Source of the DNA: Algoriphagus sanaruensis
Lineage (GTDB): Bacteria > Bacteroidota > Bacteroidia > Cytophagales > Cyclobacteriaceae
Reading direction: 5' to 3'
DNA: 64,000 nucleotides
Assembly (NCBI RefSeq): GCF_001593605.1
Contig: NZ_CP012836.1
Coordinates: 2,980,501 to 3,044,500, forward strand
Positions 16,859 to 26,006 of the stretch are shown here, piece by piece. The translations under genes were made by a program, and so were the position numbers. A model generated the notes under the pieces. The model saw nothing but the letters and a program-made list of their open reading frames with translations. It was not told the DNA's origin and ran no database searches. Position 1 is the first letter of the stretch; each line of letters opens with the position of its first letter.

Positions 16859-18289
16859 TTAGCTCACCACATGAATTTTAAGCATATTCGTTTTGCCTTT
16901 TTCTTTCAAAGGCATACTAGCCGTATTAATAATTACATCCCCAGATCCTACATGACCGTCGTTTTTGAGGGTATTTTCAATATCCTCAAAAGTGCCATCC
17001 GTTGAAACCTGACTTTCGTAATGATAGGCTCTCACACCCCAAACCAAGGCCATTTGCGTCAAAAGCTTTTTGTTTCTGGTGAAGACAAAAATATTAGCCA
17101 ATGGACGATGTGAAGCCAATCTGAAACCTGTAAACCCAGATGAAGTAATTCCTACAATCGCCTTTGCTCTCACATTTCGAGAAAGTCTGGAAGCCATTAG
17201 AATTAGGTTATTGCTAAGAAAGGTCTCGTCTTCTTCAGGGATTTTATAAAGGTTGTGATAGATATCAGCGTTTTCTTCAAGGTAAGTAATGATGCTAGTC
17301 ATTGCCTTAACTGCATTCACCGGATATTTACCTGAAGCAGTTTCTGCGGAAAGCATTACTGCATCAGCTCCATCTAAAACAGCGTTTGCTACGTCATTAG
17401 TCTCTGCTCTTGTTGGACGAGGATTTTGGATCATACTTTCCATCATCTGAGTAGCGATAATGACCGGCTTGCAAGCTTGCTTGCATTTTTCGACCATTTT
17501 CTTTTGCCAAAGAGGAACGATTTCCATCGGCACTTCCACTCCCAAATCACCACGAGCAACCATTATTGCATCAGTAGCTTCGATGATGGCATCGATATTT
17601 TCCAAAGCCTCTGGCTTTTCGATCTTCGCGACGATTTTACAATACTTTCCAGCAGCTTGAATTCGACTTCTCAAATCCAAAATATCTTCTGCCGAACGTA
17701 CAAATGAGAGAGCGATCCAATCCACATCCTGCTCTAAACCAAAATGAAGATCTTCAATATCTTTCTCTGTTAGCGAAGGAGCAGAAACTTTCGTATTAGG
17801 TAGGTTGATCCCTTTTCTGGATTTCAAAATCCCACCATGAATCACAGTACAGTTTACATTCTTACCGTCTGTGCTATTTACGACTACTTCAAGATTTCCA
17901 TCATCGATCAAGATCCGATCTCCTGGAACGACATCCTGAGGAAGATTTTGGTAAACCGTGCTTACAAGTGATGAAGTACCTACTACAGGATCATTGGTGA
18001 TTGTAATTTGCTCTCCTGGTTTAATTTCTACACCATTATTCTCTACTTCACCTACTCGGATTTTTGGACCTTGTAAATCTTGAAGAATTCCAAGATGGCA
18101 ATTCAAATCCTTATTTACTTGGCGAATAATTTCGACGACTTCTTTGTGTACCGCATGGCTTCCGTGTGAAAAGTTTAATCGAAAGACATTGGCACCAGCC
18201 AAAGCAAGACTTTTAATCATTTCATAATTGTTGGAAGCAGGGCCTATTGTTGCAAGAATCTTGGTTTTCTTAAAAGGAAGATGGCTCAT
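16859..18289 (-). CDS. pyk: Pyruvate kinase
   Basis: 476 residues, standard length. It converts phosphoenolpyruvate and ADP to pyruvate and ATP. The N-terminal KTKILATIGPAS (8-19), RLNFSHG (37-43), the catalytic K222 in IVAKIEKPEA, and the ARGDLGVE metal/substrate motif (245-252) are all present. An A domain split by the B domain (about 73-170) and a C-terminal allosteric domain (from about 350) can be traced. It lies nine bases after the IPExxxVDY gene, so both form one unit ending at a clear terminator. Confidence 0.97.
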   Translation of the reverse strand: MSHLPFKKTKILATIGPASNNYEMIKSLALAGANVFRLNFSHGSHAVHKEVVEIIRQVNKDLNCHLGILQDLQGPKIRVGEVENNGVEIKPGEQITITNDPVVGTSSLVSTVYQNLPQDVVPGDRILIDDGNLEVVVNSTDGKNVNCTVIHGGILKSRKGINLPNTKVSAPSLTEKDIEDLHFGLEQDVDWIALSFVRSAEDILDLRSRIQAAGKYCKIVAKIEKPEALENIDAIIEATDAIMVARGDLGVEVPMEIVPLWQKKMVEKCKQACKPVIIATQMMESMIQNPRPTRAETNDVANAVLDGADAVMLSAETASGKYPVNAVKAMTSIITYLEENADIYHNLYKIPEEDETFLSNNLILMASRLSRNVRAKAIVGITSSGFTGFRLASHRPLANIFVFTRNKKLLTQMALVWGVRAYHYESQVSTDGTFEDIENTLKNDGHVGSGDVIINTASMPLKEKGKTNMLKIHVVS

Positions 18290-18298
18290 TGGGTATTT

Positions 18299-18730
18299 TT
18301 AATAAGTTAATAGGTTCTCTCTTGATTTTATTTTGTTGATATCTAGACGGACCACACTTTGAATCATGGGGTTTTTGGATAGTTGTTCGGCAAATGTAAT
18401 AATATTGGTTTGTTCTGTTTGATCTTGAAGCAAAAGGAAATAATCCAAATTGCGAAGTTCGGGCACCAAATATGCCAATTGTAGCGAAGAATTAAGCGCT
18501 TTATTTTTCAAAAGTTGAATAAATCCATACGGCAAGGATAGAAAATATTGAGAAATTTCCAATCGTGGTGTTGCCACAAATTCCAATATTAAATCCTCTG
18601 ATTTTGAAAGACTTAGATTTAATTCTTTATTGATCAACCAAGCCATTTTATAGTCCTTTACCGGAGAGACCAATCCCAGCAATTCGAAATCAAAAGTGGG
18701 TTCTATGACTAATTTGGCCTTCTTTATCAT
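18299..18730 (-). CDS. IPExxxVDY family protein
   Basis: 143 residues. The family-naming motif appears here as a variant, VPELRNLDYFLLLQ (about 88-101). This Bacteroidota family has no known function and is typically found beside pyruvate kinase, as here, with nine bases between the genes. There is no signal peptide or membrane helix. A TACCTTTG box (18750-18757, minus strand) could be its -7 element, but no matching -33 box was seen. Confidence 0.85.
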   Translation of the reverse strand: MIKKAKLVIEPTFDFELLGLVSPVKDYKMAWLINKELNLSLSKSEDLILEFVATPRLEISQYFLSLPYGFIQLLKNKALNSSLQLAYLVPELRNLDYFLLLQDQTEQTNIITFAEQLSKNPMIQSVVRLDINKIKSRENLLTY

Positions 18731-18817
18731 GGAGGTAGGTTGATCAGGACAAAGGTAAAAATTTAATTTTAGCCTATGCGACTTAAAAAATCGCTTGAAA
18801 TTTACTTGAATCTTTTC

Positions 18818-18849
18818 TTTGTCAATTAGCCATTAAATATATTTCTTTG
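18818..18849 (+). promoter_or_regulatory. Probable acpP promoter (Bacteroidota type)
   Basis: TTTG (18818-18821), 20 bases, then TTTCTTTG (18842-18849), one mismatch from TAnnTTTG. Transcription would begin near 18856, about 24 bases before the acpP start. Confidence 0.6.
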
Positions 18850-18879
18850 CGGAGTGTTATTAACTAAACTGATCACAAA

Positions 18880-19116
18880 ATGTCTGAAATTGCACAAAAA
18901 GTAAAGGCCATCATTGTTGACAAACTGGGCGTAGAAGAGTCTGAAGTGACTATGGAAGCAAGCTTCACCAACGATCTTGGTGCTGACTCTCTGGATACTG
19001 TTGAATTAATCATGGAATTCGAAAAAGAATTCAACATCTCTATCCCAGATGACCAAGCCGAACAAATCGGTACTGTAGGTCAGGCCATCACTTATCTTGA
19101 GGCTAACGTAAAATAA
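18880..19116 (+). CDS. acpP: Acyl carrier protein
   Basis: 78-residue acidic carrier of growing fatty-acyl chains. S37 in [10 protein letters not shown] is the 4'-phosphopantetheine attachment site. Length and composition are standard. It is first in acpP-fabF-rnc-nadE-lgt, with fabF starting 15 bases after its stop. The acpP-fabF-rnc order is common across bacteria. Confidence 0.98.
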   Translation: MSEIAQKVKAIIVDKLGVEESEVTMEASFTNDLGADSLDTVELIMEFEKEFNISIPDDQAEQIGTVGQAITYLEANVK

Positions 19117-19131
19117 TCACCTAAATTCTTT

Positions 19132-20382
19132 ATGAATTTAAAAAGAGTTGTTGTAACGGGACTAGGTGCACTCACACCAATCGGTAACACCAAAGATGAG
19201 TTTTGGAATGGACTTATCAATGGTGTGAGTGGCGCTGCCCCAATTACCCGTTTCGACGCTTCACTTTTCAAAACCCAGTTCGCCTGCGAACTCAAAAACT
19301 TCAATGTAGAGGAGTTTATTGATAAGAAAGAGGCGAGAAAAATGGATGCCTTTACCCAGTACGCAATGGTTTCAGTGGATGAAGCTATTTCGGATTCTGG
19401 ACTTGATTTAGATTCCATCGATAAATCCAGAGCGGGTGTAATATGGGGATCAGGAATCGGAGGACTACGGACATTTCAAGAGGAAGTAACTGAATTCGCC
19501 AAAGGCGATGGCACTCCTCGTTTTAATCCATTCTTCATTCCAAAAATGATCGCCGACATCGCTGCAGGATTTATTTCCATCAAATACGGCTTTAGAGGTC
19601 CTAACTTCGTCACAGTTTCTGCTTGCGCTTCCGCAACTAATGCCCTTATCGATGCATTTAACTACATCCGATTGGGGAAAGCTGATATTTTTATCAGCGG
19701 TGGTTCAGAGGCAGCAGTAACCGAGGCCGGAATTGGAGGCTTTAATGCAATGAAGGCTTTGTCCCAGCGAAACGATTCTCCAGAAACTGCTTCTCGACCT
19801 TTCGACAAAGACCGCGACGGTTTTGTGTTGGGCGAAGGTGCTGGAGCCTTGATTTTGGAAGAGTTGGAGCATGCTAAAGCCAGAGGTGCAAAAATTTATG
19901 CTGAATTAGTCGGTGGCGGTATGACTGCTGATGCTAATCACATCACAGCTCCTCACCCTGAGGGACTTGGTGCGAGTAGCGTAATGCAAATCGCGCTTGA
20001 AGATGCAGGTCTTGCTCCTGAAGCAATCGACTATATCAATGTACATGGTACTTCCACTCCACTCGGAGACGTGAGTGAAACCAAAGCAATTCAAAAAGTC
20101 TTTGGAGAACATGCTTACAAATTGAATATCAGCAGTACAAAATCCATGACAGGTCACTTGTTGGGAGCTGCAGGAGCAATTGAGGCAATCGCTTCTATTT
20201 TAGCGATTCAAAACAGCCTTGTTCCTCCTACCATCAATCACTTCACGGATGATGAGTCATTTGATCCAGGATTGAATCTTACATTCAATAAAGCTCAATC
20301 CAGAGAGATCAATTATGCATTGAGTAATACTTTCGGATTTGGCGGACACAATTGTTCTGTCATTTTCAAAAAATACAACTGA
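19132..20382 (+). CDS. fabF: Beta-ketoacyl-ACP synthase II
   Basis: 416 residues. It condenses malonyl-ACP with acyl-ACP in fatty-acid elongation. Catalytic triad: C165 in VSACASATN, one His in NVHGTSTPLGD and one in KSMTGHLLGAAG. N-terminal RRVVVTGLG-like start (KRVVVTGLGALTPIG) is typical of FabF. It sits between acpP and rnc. Confidence 0.97.
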   Translation: MNLKRVVVTGLGALTPIGNTKDEFWNGLINGVSGAAPITRFDASLFKTQFACELKNFNVEEFIDKKEARKMDAFTQYAMVSVDEAISDSGLDLDSIDKSRAGVIWGSGIGGLRTFQEEVTEFAKGDGTPRFNPFFIPKMIADIAAGFISIKYGFRGPNFVTVSACASATNALIDAFNYIRLGKADIFISGGSEAAVTEAGIGGFNAMKALSQRNDSPETASRPFDKDRDGFVLGEGAGALILEELEHAKARGAKIYAELVGGGMTADANHITAPHPEGLGASSVMQIALEDAGLAPEAIDYINVHGTSTPLGDVSETKAIQKVFGEHAYKLNISSTKSMTGHLLGAAGAIEAIASILAIQNSLVPPTINHFTDDESFDPGLNLTFNKAQSREINYALSNTFGFGGHNCSVIFKKYN

Positions 20383-20387
20383 ATCGA

Positions 20388-21128
20388 GTGAAACTCCTAT
20401 ATAAACTGGGAATCCACACTCTTTTCTTTAACCAACAAGACAAAAGGCTTGCATCCTCGATCAAATTGATCACTGGGCGCAAGCCTTTAAATTTATCCCT
20501 CTACCGATTGGCTTTAACCCCTGCCGGTTTGGGAGAAGAGAGTAATCATGGCGTCAGAATTTCCAATGAGCGCCTTGAATTTTTGGGTGATGCCATTTTA
20601 GGATCTGTTATCGCGGAACATTTATTTCAAAAATTCCCCTTCCGTGACGAGGGTTTTTTAACAGAAACTCGCTCCAAACTTGTCAATCGAGAAACCCTCA
20701 ATGAAATAGGAATCAAAATTGGACTCAAACAAACCTTGGAGCTCTACCTGGAAAAAAGACCTTTTACTGGGAATAAATCGCTTTATGGAGATATTTTAGA
20801 AGCATTCGTGGGGGCTATATATCTGGACAGAGGATATCATTTTACTCAAAAGCTTATTCTCCAACGAATCTTAATCCACATGGATTTGGAGGGAATGATA
20901 GCTACTGTGACAAATTTTAAAAGTAAAATAATCGAGTGGTCCCAAAAGGAAAACAAAGAAGTAGAATATAAAGTAATCCAAGTCAACGGCAACCAACGAT
21001 TTAAAGAGTTTGTTGTAGAATTGTGGATCAACGGAGAGGCAATTTCTCAAGGCAAAGGTGGAACCAAAAAGAAGGCCGAACAGGAAGCTTCTAAAAATGC
21101 CTGCGAAATTCTCCAAATTCCTACTTAA
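20388..21128 (+). CDS. rnc: Ribonuclease III
   Basis: Double-strand-specific endoribonuclease, 246 residues from the start chosen here. The RNase III signature ERLEFLGDAILG and the second acidic site (GDILEAFVGAIYLD) are intact. A C-terminal dsRNA-binding domain begins near the VEYKVIQ segment and ends in a KKKAEQEASKNA motif. No ATG lies near the front. GTG at 20388, five bases after the fabF stop, is chosen; a TTG at 20352, inside fabF, is the other possibility and would add 12 residues. The N-terminal extension before the domain (about 50 residues) is family-like. Confidence 0.92.
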   Translation: MKLLYKLGIHTLFFNQQDKRLASSIKLITGRKPLNLSLYRLALTPAGLGEESNHGVRISNERLEFLGDAILGSVIAEHLFQKFPFRDEGFLTETRSKLVNRETLNEIGIKIGLKQTLELYLEKRPFTGNKSLYGDILEAFVGAIYLDRGYHFTQKLILQRILIHMDLEGMIATVTNFKSKIIEWSQKENKEVEYKVIQVNGNQRFKEFVVELWINGEAISQGKGGTKKKAEQEASKNACEILQIPT

Positions 21129-21156
21129 TACGCAATCCCCATTAGCTCAACCCCTT

Positions 21157-22998
21157 ATGCCTCCAATCAAAATCGCCGGTGTCACCGTCAATCAAACCCC
21201 GCTGGACTGGAAGGGTAACTTTGACCGGATAACTCAAGCTATCTCACAGGCTAAACTTGAAGGAGCAGAAATAGTCTGTTTTCCTGAATTAGCAATAACA
21301 GGGTATGGTTCGGAAGATCTTTTTTTAAGCTATTGGTACCCCCAAAAAGCACTCAAGCAACTTGAGGCATTAGCTCCTTTTTGTAAAAATATCGTGGTGG
21401 CCATAGGCTTACCCATCCGGATAGAAAATAAAGTTTACAATACCGTAGCAGTCATTGAAGACGGGCATTTGAAGGGTATTGTTGCTAAACAGTTTTTGGC
21501 CATAGACGGTGTTCATTATGAATTCCGATGGTTCACACCTTGGCAGGCCCATAAACAAATTGACTTTGATTGGAATGGGGAAAAAATTCCATTCGGCGAT
21601 ATCACTTTCCATTACAAAGGAATTCATTATGGGTTTGAAATATGTGAAGATGCATGGAGAGGTATTGATCGACCGGGATATAGACTCAGAGATCGGAAGG
21701 TTGATCTGATTTTTAACCCAAGTGCCTCCCATTTTGCGATGGGAAAAACTAGGGAGCGAAAGGATTTGGTTGAGACGAGTTCAACTCTCCTCAATAGTTA
21801 TTATTGCTATGTCAACCTGTTAGGTAATGAATCGGGAAGGATGATATTTGATGGAGAGATCATGCTCTCAAAAGAGGGGAAAACCTTGGTCAGAAATCAA
21901 CTTCTTTCTTACCAAGATTTTCAGGTGGTCACTTTTGAACTTGCCAATCATCCCCAACAGATTGCCCCTATCCAACCCAAAGAATGGGAATTTGTACAAG
22001 CATCTTCCTTAGGACTTTTGGATTACTTAAGAAAAAGCAAAAGCCGGGGATTCGTCCTTTCTTTGTCTGGAGGAGCAGATTCTTCAACCATTGCCATTTT
22101 AGTAGCTGAAATGGTCCGTCGAGGCATACAAGAACTTGGATTGGAAAAATTCCAACAGAAAATCGGTATACAAATCACAACCGGAAGTAATGATCCTGAA
22201 AAGGAACTTATGGGGCAGATTTTAACAACCGCTTATCAAGGGACAAAAAACTCATCCCAAGACACATTCCAATCTGCGAAAAATCTTGCTGAAAGTATTG
22301 GTGCTACCTTCTATTCTTGGACCATCGATGAGGAAGTCCATTCCTATACCCAAAAAATTGAAGAGGCATTAGGCAGAAAGCTAACTTGGGAGCAAGACGA
22401 TCTCACCCTTCAAAATATTCAAGCCCGCTCTCGGTCTCCGATCATTTGGATGCTGGCCAATATCAAAAACGCGCTTCTCCTTTCTACTTCAAATCGAAGT
22501 GAGGGAGATGTAGGTTATGCCACTATGGATGGGGATACCAGTGGAAGTATTTCTCCCATAGCAGCAGTGGATAAACACTTTATCCTGCATTGGTTGCGAT
22601 GGGCCCAGCGGGAATTAGACCGCCCTGGCTTAGCCTTTGTAAATGCATTAACTCCAACGGCTGAATTGAGACCCTTGGGAAATAGTCAGACTGATGAAAA
22701 GGATTTGATGCCTTATTCGGTCATCGTAGAAATTGAGCGCCTGGCTGTTCGAGACCGTCGATCTCCAGCAGATATTTTCTTGATTCTTCGGGAAGAATTG
22801 ACATCTTTGGACCCTAAACTACTCAAGGAATACATCCGTAAGTTTTTCAGGCTTTGGTCTCGAAATCAATGGAAGCGAGAAAGGCTTGCTCCTTCTTTCC
22901 ATTTGGATGAGTTTAATGTAGACCCAAAAACCTGGTATAGGTTTCCGATTTTGTCGGGGGGATATGCCGAAGAATTAGAACTATTAGAACAGCTTTAA
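21157..22998 (+). CDS. nadE: Glutamine-dependent NAD+ synthetase
   Basis: 613 residues in two domains. The N-terminal nitrilase-type glutaminase (about 5-270) has its E-K-C triad at E44 (CFPELAITGYG), K111 and C163 (FEICEDAW). The C-terminal ATP-pyrophosphatase domain begins near 290, with the PP-loop SGGADSS at 304-310. It makes NAD+ from deamido-NAD+ using glutamine nitrogen. The ATG at 21157 is chosen because the glutaminase begins directly after it; the open frame continues upstream into rnc (ATG at 21058), which would add an unlikely 33-residue leader. Confidence 0.95.
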   Translation: MPPIKIAGVTVNQTPLDWKGNFDRITQAISQAKLEGAEIVCFPELAITGYGSEDLFLSYWYPQKALKQLEALAPFCKNIVVAIGLPIRIENKVYNTVAVIEDGHLKGIVAKQFLAIDGVHYEFRWFTPWQAHKQIDFDWNGEKIPFGDITFHYKGIHYGFEICEDAWRGIDRPGYRLRDRKVDLIFNPSASHFAMGKTRERKDLVETSSTLLNSYYCYVNLLGNESGRMIFDGEIMLSKEGKTLVRNQLLSYQDFQVVTFELANHPQQIAPIQPKEWEFVQASSLGLLDYLRKSKSRGFVLSLSGGADSSTIAILVAEMVRRGIQELGLEKFQQKIGIQITTGSNDPEKELMGQILTTAYQGTKNSSQDTFQSAKNLAESIGATFYSWTIDEEVHSYTQKIEEALGRKLTWEQDDLTLQNIQARSRSPIIWMLANIKNALLLSTSNRSEGDVGYATMDGDTSGSISPIAAVDKHFILHWLRWAQRELDRPGLAFVNALTPTAELRPLGNSQTDEKDLMPYSVIVEIERLAVRDRRSPADIFLILREELTSLDPKLLKEYIRKFFRLWSRNQWKRERLAPSFHLDEFNVDPKTWYRFPILSGGYAEELELLEQL

Positions 22999-23008
22999 AT
23001 TAAAATTT

Positions 23009-24112
23009 ATGCTTTCATCTTTCTTAAGTTATGTTGTTTGGGATCCTAACCAAGAGGTCTTTTCAGGATTTGAACGCTTGAGATGGTATAGCCTTTTATT
23101 TGCTATGGGCTTTATCATTTCCCAACAGATCATGGTTTACTTTTTCAAGAAAGAAGGACATAATGAGCAATTGGTAGATAAGTTGACCATTTACATGGTA
23201 TTGGCTACCATAATTGGTGCAAGGCTAGGTCATGTTCTATTTTATGAACCAGAAAAATACCTCAGTAATCCGATCGATATTTTGAAAGTATGGGAAGGTG
23301 GATTGGCCTCTCATGGAGCAGCGATCGCTATTCTTTTTGCTTTATGGCTTTACTCCAAACGAACTCCAGGACAGAGCTACCTATGGGTAGTGGACAGAAT
23401 TGTAATCGTGACAGCGATGACTGGAGCAATGATTCGATTCGGGAATTTGATGAATTCTGAAATTGGTGGAAAAGATACAGGTTCGGATTATGGCTTTGTC
23501 TATGCGCATGACGCTGAAGAAATTTTGGAGGCTTTGCGAGTTCCTATCGTATCGATTGAAGCCTACAAACCAGAAGATCGCGCTAATGAACTTCAGGGTA
23601 ATGGTATTGTCCCAGTAAATATCGATTTAGAGATTTCGAAAGGATCATTTAGTAAGGAAGATCTGGAAGGTATTTTGGAAAAGGATATTAAATACGCCCT
23701 GACCCAGTTTAATTCTTCCAAGGAATACCTTGCGGAACCCTTGGAGACCCCACTAAACTTCACTATTCAAGAGCAACCAAGCCAATATTTGGTCACTGTA
23801 AAAACTTTCGGCCGAGCAAAATATCCGACTCAGATTTATGAGTCCATTTCCTATTTTGTGATTTTCTTGATCCTATTGAGTCTTTGGGTAAAATTCAAAT
23901 CGAGACTTCCTGAAGGTCTTCTATTGGGATTATTCCTTATTTCAGTTTTCGGCATGCGATTCTTCTGGGAATTCTACAAGGAAGTACAAGTCGATTTTGA
24001 GTCTAGCATGAAATTTAACATGGGGCAATTACTGAGTATTCCACTTGTCCTAATCGGAGTGATTTTGATTGTTAGAGCCTTGAGTAAGGGATTTAAACCA
24101 GAAAAAAATTAA
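23009..24112 (+). CDS. lgt: Prolipoprotein diacylglyceryl transferase with large insertion
   Basis: 367 residues against about 260-300 usual. It moves diacylglycerol from phosphatidylglycerol to the lipobox Cys of prolipoproteins in the inner membrane. The core motifs remain: SHGAAIA (101-107, with H102), and MIRFGNLMNSE (141-151, R143, N146, the signature equivalent of RxGNFxNxE). A roughly 100-residue hydrophilic insert (about 165-268) sits between membrane helices, and the later HPTQLYE-type motif reads YPTQIYE (272-278). It follows nadE by 10 bases. Several lipoproteins in this window would be substrates. Confidence 0.93.
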   Translation: MLSSFLSYVVWDPNQEVFSGFERLRWYSLLFAMGFIISQQIMVYFFKKEGHNEQLVDKLTIYMVLATIIGARLGHVLFYEPEKYLSNPIDILKVWEGGLASHGAAIAILFALWLYSKRTPGQSYLWVVDRIVIVTAMTGAMIRFGNLMNSEIGGKDTGSDYGFVYAHDAEEILEALRVPIVSIEAYKPEDRANELQGNGIVPVNIDLEISKGSFSKEDLEGILEKDIKYALTQFNSSKEYLAEPLETPLNFTIQEQPSQYLVTVKTFGRAKYPTQIYESISYFVIFLILLSLWVKFKSRLPEGLLLGLFLISVFGMRFFWEFYKEVQVDFESSMKFNMGQLLSIPLVLIGVILIVRALSKGFKPEKN

Positions 24113-24130
24113 CATTAAAGGTGTATGAAC

Positions 24131-24148
24131 GGGCAAGGAAACTTGCCC
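24131..24148. terminator. Hairpin between lgt and yidD
   Basis: Perfect 7-bp stem GGGCAAG/CTTGCCC with a GAAA tetraloop, between converging genes. There is no T-run on either side, so it is a weak terminator candidate. Confidence 0.45.
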
Positions 24149-24211
24149 AGACCTACCCCATTCTTTTGATTTCAAGGAATACTTAAATCGTCAGATTCTC
24201 AAAATTTAGAA

Positions 24212-24436
24212 TCAAGGAACGGGATCATATCCTTGTCCACCCCAAGGATGACATCTTGAAATTCGTCGAACGCCAAGCAATCCTCCTTTTACTACTCCGT
24301 GTTTGAGAATGGCTTGTTTCATGTAGTTACTACAGGTGGGTGTATATCGGCAACTAGATGGAAAAAGCGGAGAAATGAGATATTGATAGACCAAAACAGG
24401 AAATATGGCTATCTTTCTCAGGATGGATTTGAACAT
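24212..24436 (-). CDS. yidD: Membrane protein insertion efficiency factor YidD
   Basis: 74 residues, full-length for the family. An N-terminal amphipathic helix is followed by the conserved [20 protein letters not shown] segment (18-37) and [14 protein letters not shown] at the end. YidD helps YidC insert inner-membrane proteins. It starts only 22 bases from the divergent Omp85-like gene, so both may share a regulatory region. Confidence 0.95.
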   Translation of the reverse strand: MFKSILRKIAIFPVLVYQYLISPLFPSSCRYTPTCSNYMKQAILKHGVVKGGLLGVRRISRCHPWGGQGYDPVP

Positions 24437-24458
24437 GGAAGGGAGCTTTTAGGCAAGT

Positions 24459-25943
24459 ATGCAAACAAAAAACCAAATTCATAGCAGTAGAATTCCTTTC
24501 GATCTGAATTTTAAGATTTGGATCATTTTTTTCGGAATTACTTGCGCATCCTTTTTCCAAATTCTTCAAGCTCAGGAAATCGTCTACTCTCCGATTACCC
24601 CAACTCCGCCGGAACGGGTAAAAGTGAATTCGATTTTTATTATCGGTAATGAGAAAACGAAAAAAGAAATTCTGCTCCGAGAACTCGATTTTACGACCGA
24701 TTACTATTATGACTGGACTACCTTTCTTGATATCCTAAAAGCTGACCGTCAAAAAATTTACAATCTCCGATTATTCAATGAAGTAGAAATTACCCCCCTT
24801 TTTACTGGAGAAGAGGAAGTAGAAATTCTAATCACTGTCAAAGAACGCTGGTATGTATTGCCCTCGGTAATTTTTCAACTTGCCGACCGAAACTTTGCCG
24901 AATGGTGGACCAATCAAAATCGTGACTGGTCTAGGGTAAATTATGGGTTAAGAATCAATCACAACAATGTCGCAGGAAGAAATGAGCGATTGCGATTTAT
25001 CGGGCAATTGGGATTTACCAAAAGTTTGGATGTCTTGTATTCCAAGCCCTACATCGATAAAAAACAAAAGCATGGGCTAGCCTTTCAATTAACCTATTCC
25101 GATCAAAAAACAATTGCCCTGAAATCAGAGCAAAATCGGCAAACTTTCTATGCGAATCCTACGGAAGATGTGTTGCGGAAAAATTTATCTTCAGCAATTC
25201 GCTATACCTTCCGTCGAACGTTTTACAATTTCCACTTCGTCACAGCAGGATATACCCGAACTTGGATCAATCCAGAGGTCCTGGAAATCAATCCGAACTA
25301 TTTTCAGCACGATGGAAATACGCTCAATTACCTGTACCTCCAATATTCTTTTCGACACGACAAGCGGGATAATATAGCATATGCCACGGATGGTGAGCTG
25401 CTGCAATTTACCGCAACCAAGTATGGAATATTCCGAACTCAAGACATTGATGAGGTCGAATTAAATTTAACGGCTAACAGATATCTTCCCATTAGCTCAA
25501 GGTTTCATTTTGCTACCGGTCTGACAGGCTATTGGTTTTTGAGTAAAAATCAGCCCTATACCCTCGTCCGTGGAATTGGATATTTCCCAAATTTTATCCG
25601 GGGATATGAGCTTAATGTGATCGAAGGCCAACAACTCTATGTTCACAAAAACAGCCTTCGCTTTAAGTTTCTCGATGTCGCCTATGACATTTCAAATTTG
25701 ATCACACTAGATCAGTTTAATACGATTCCACTCAAACTTTATCTCAGTGCAAATTTTGACCATGGTTATGTCAAAGACCGAAACCGGATTCCAGAAAACC
25801 TCCGTTTGACCAATCGGTATTTGTTTGGGTATGGAATGGGTATCGATATGGTGGGATTCTATGATGCTGTTTTGAGATTTGAATATTCACTAAACAACAT
25901 GGGGGAAGGCAACTTTTTCTTCAATTTCAGAGCTCCTTTTTAA
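24459..25943 (+). CDS. Omp85/BamA-type outer membrane protein with one POTRA domain
   Basis: 494 residues. A basic leader and hydrophobic segment (about 18-38, ending LQAQ) act as signal peptide. A single POTRA-like domain (about 55-130: VNSIFIIGNEKTKK ... VEILITVKERW) precedes a beta-barrel of about 350 residues that ends in Phe (NFRAPF), as outer-membrane barrels do. It is short compared with BamA (about 800), closer to TamA/TpsB-like or Bacteroidota 'BamA/TamA family' proteins. Probably involved in outer-membrane protein handling; substrate is unknown. It is divergent from yidD. Confidence 0.85.
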   Translation: MQTKNQIHSSRIPFDLNFKIWIIFFGITCASFFQILQAQEIVYSPITPTPPERVKVNSIFIIGNEKTKKEILLRELDFTTDYYYDWTTFLDILKADRQKIYNLRLFNEVEITPLFTGEEEVEILITVKERWYVLPSVIFQLADRNFAEWWTNQNRDWSRVNYGLRINHNNVAGRNERLRFIGQLGFTKSLDVLYSKPYIDKKQKHGLAFQLTYSDQKTIALKSEQNRQTFYANPTEDVLRKNLSSAIRYTFRRTFYNFHFVTAGYTRTWINPEVLEINPNYFQHDGNTLNYLYLQYSFRHDKRDNIAYATDGELLQFTATKYGIFRTQDIDEVELNLTANRYLPISSRFHFATGLTGYWFLSKNQPYTLVRGIGYFPNFIRGYELNVIEGQQLYVHKNSLRFKFLDVAYDISNLITLDQFNTIPLKLYLSANFDHGYVKDRNRIPENLRLTNRYLFGYGMGIDMVGFYDAVLRFEYSLNNMGEGNFFFNFRAPF

Positions 25944-25982
25944 TGGAGCACTTGCTCTAACTAAATTAAATTCAGTAAATTA

Positions 25983-26004
25983 GGTCTAGTCATTTTTTTA
26001 GACC
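25983..26004 (+). promoter_or_regulatory. Small hairpin just before a start codon
   Basis: GGTCTA (25983-25988) and TAGACC (25999-26004) form a 6-bp stem with a T-rich 10-base loop, ending two bases before the ATG at 26007. It could fold over the ribosome landing site, or be a weak terminator for the upstream gene. Tentative. Confidence 0.3.
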
Positions 26005-26006
26005 GA

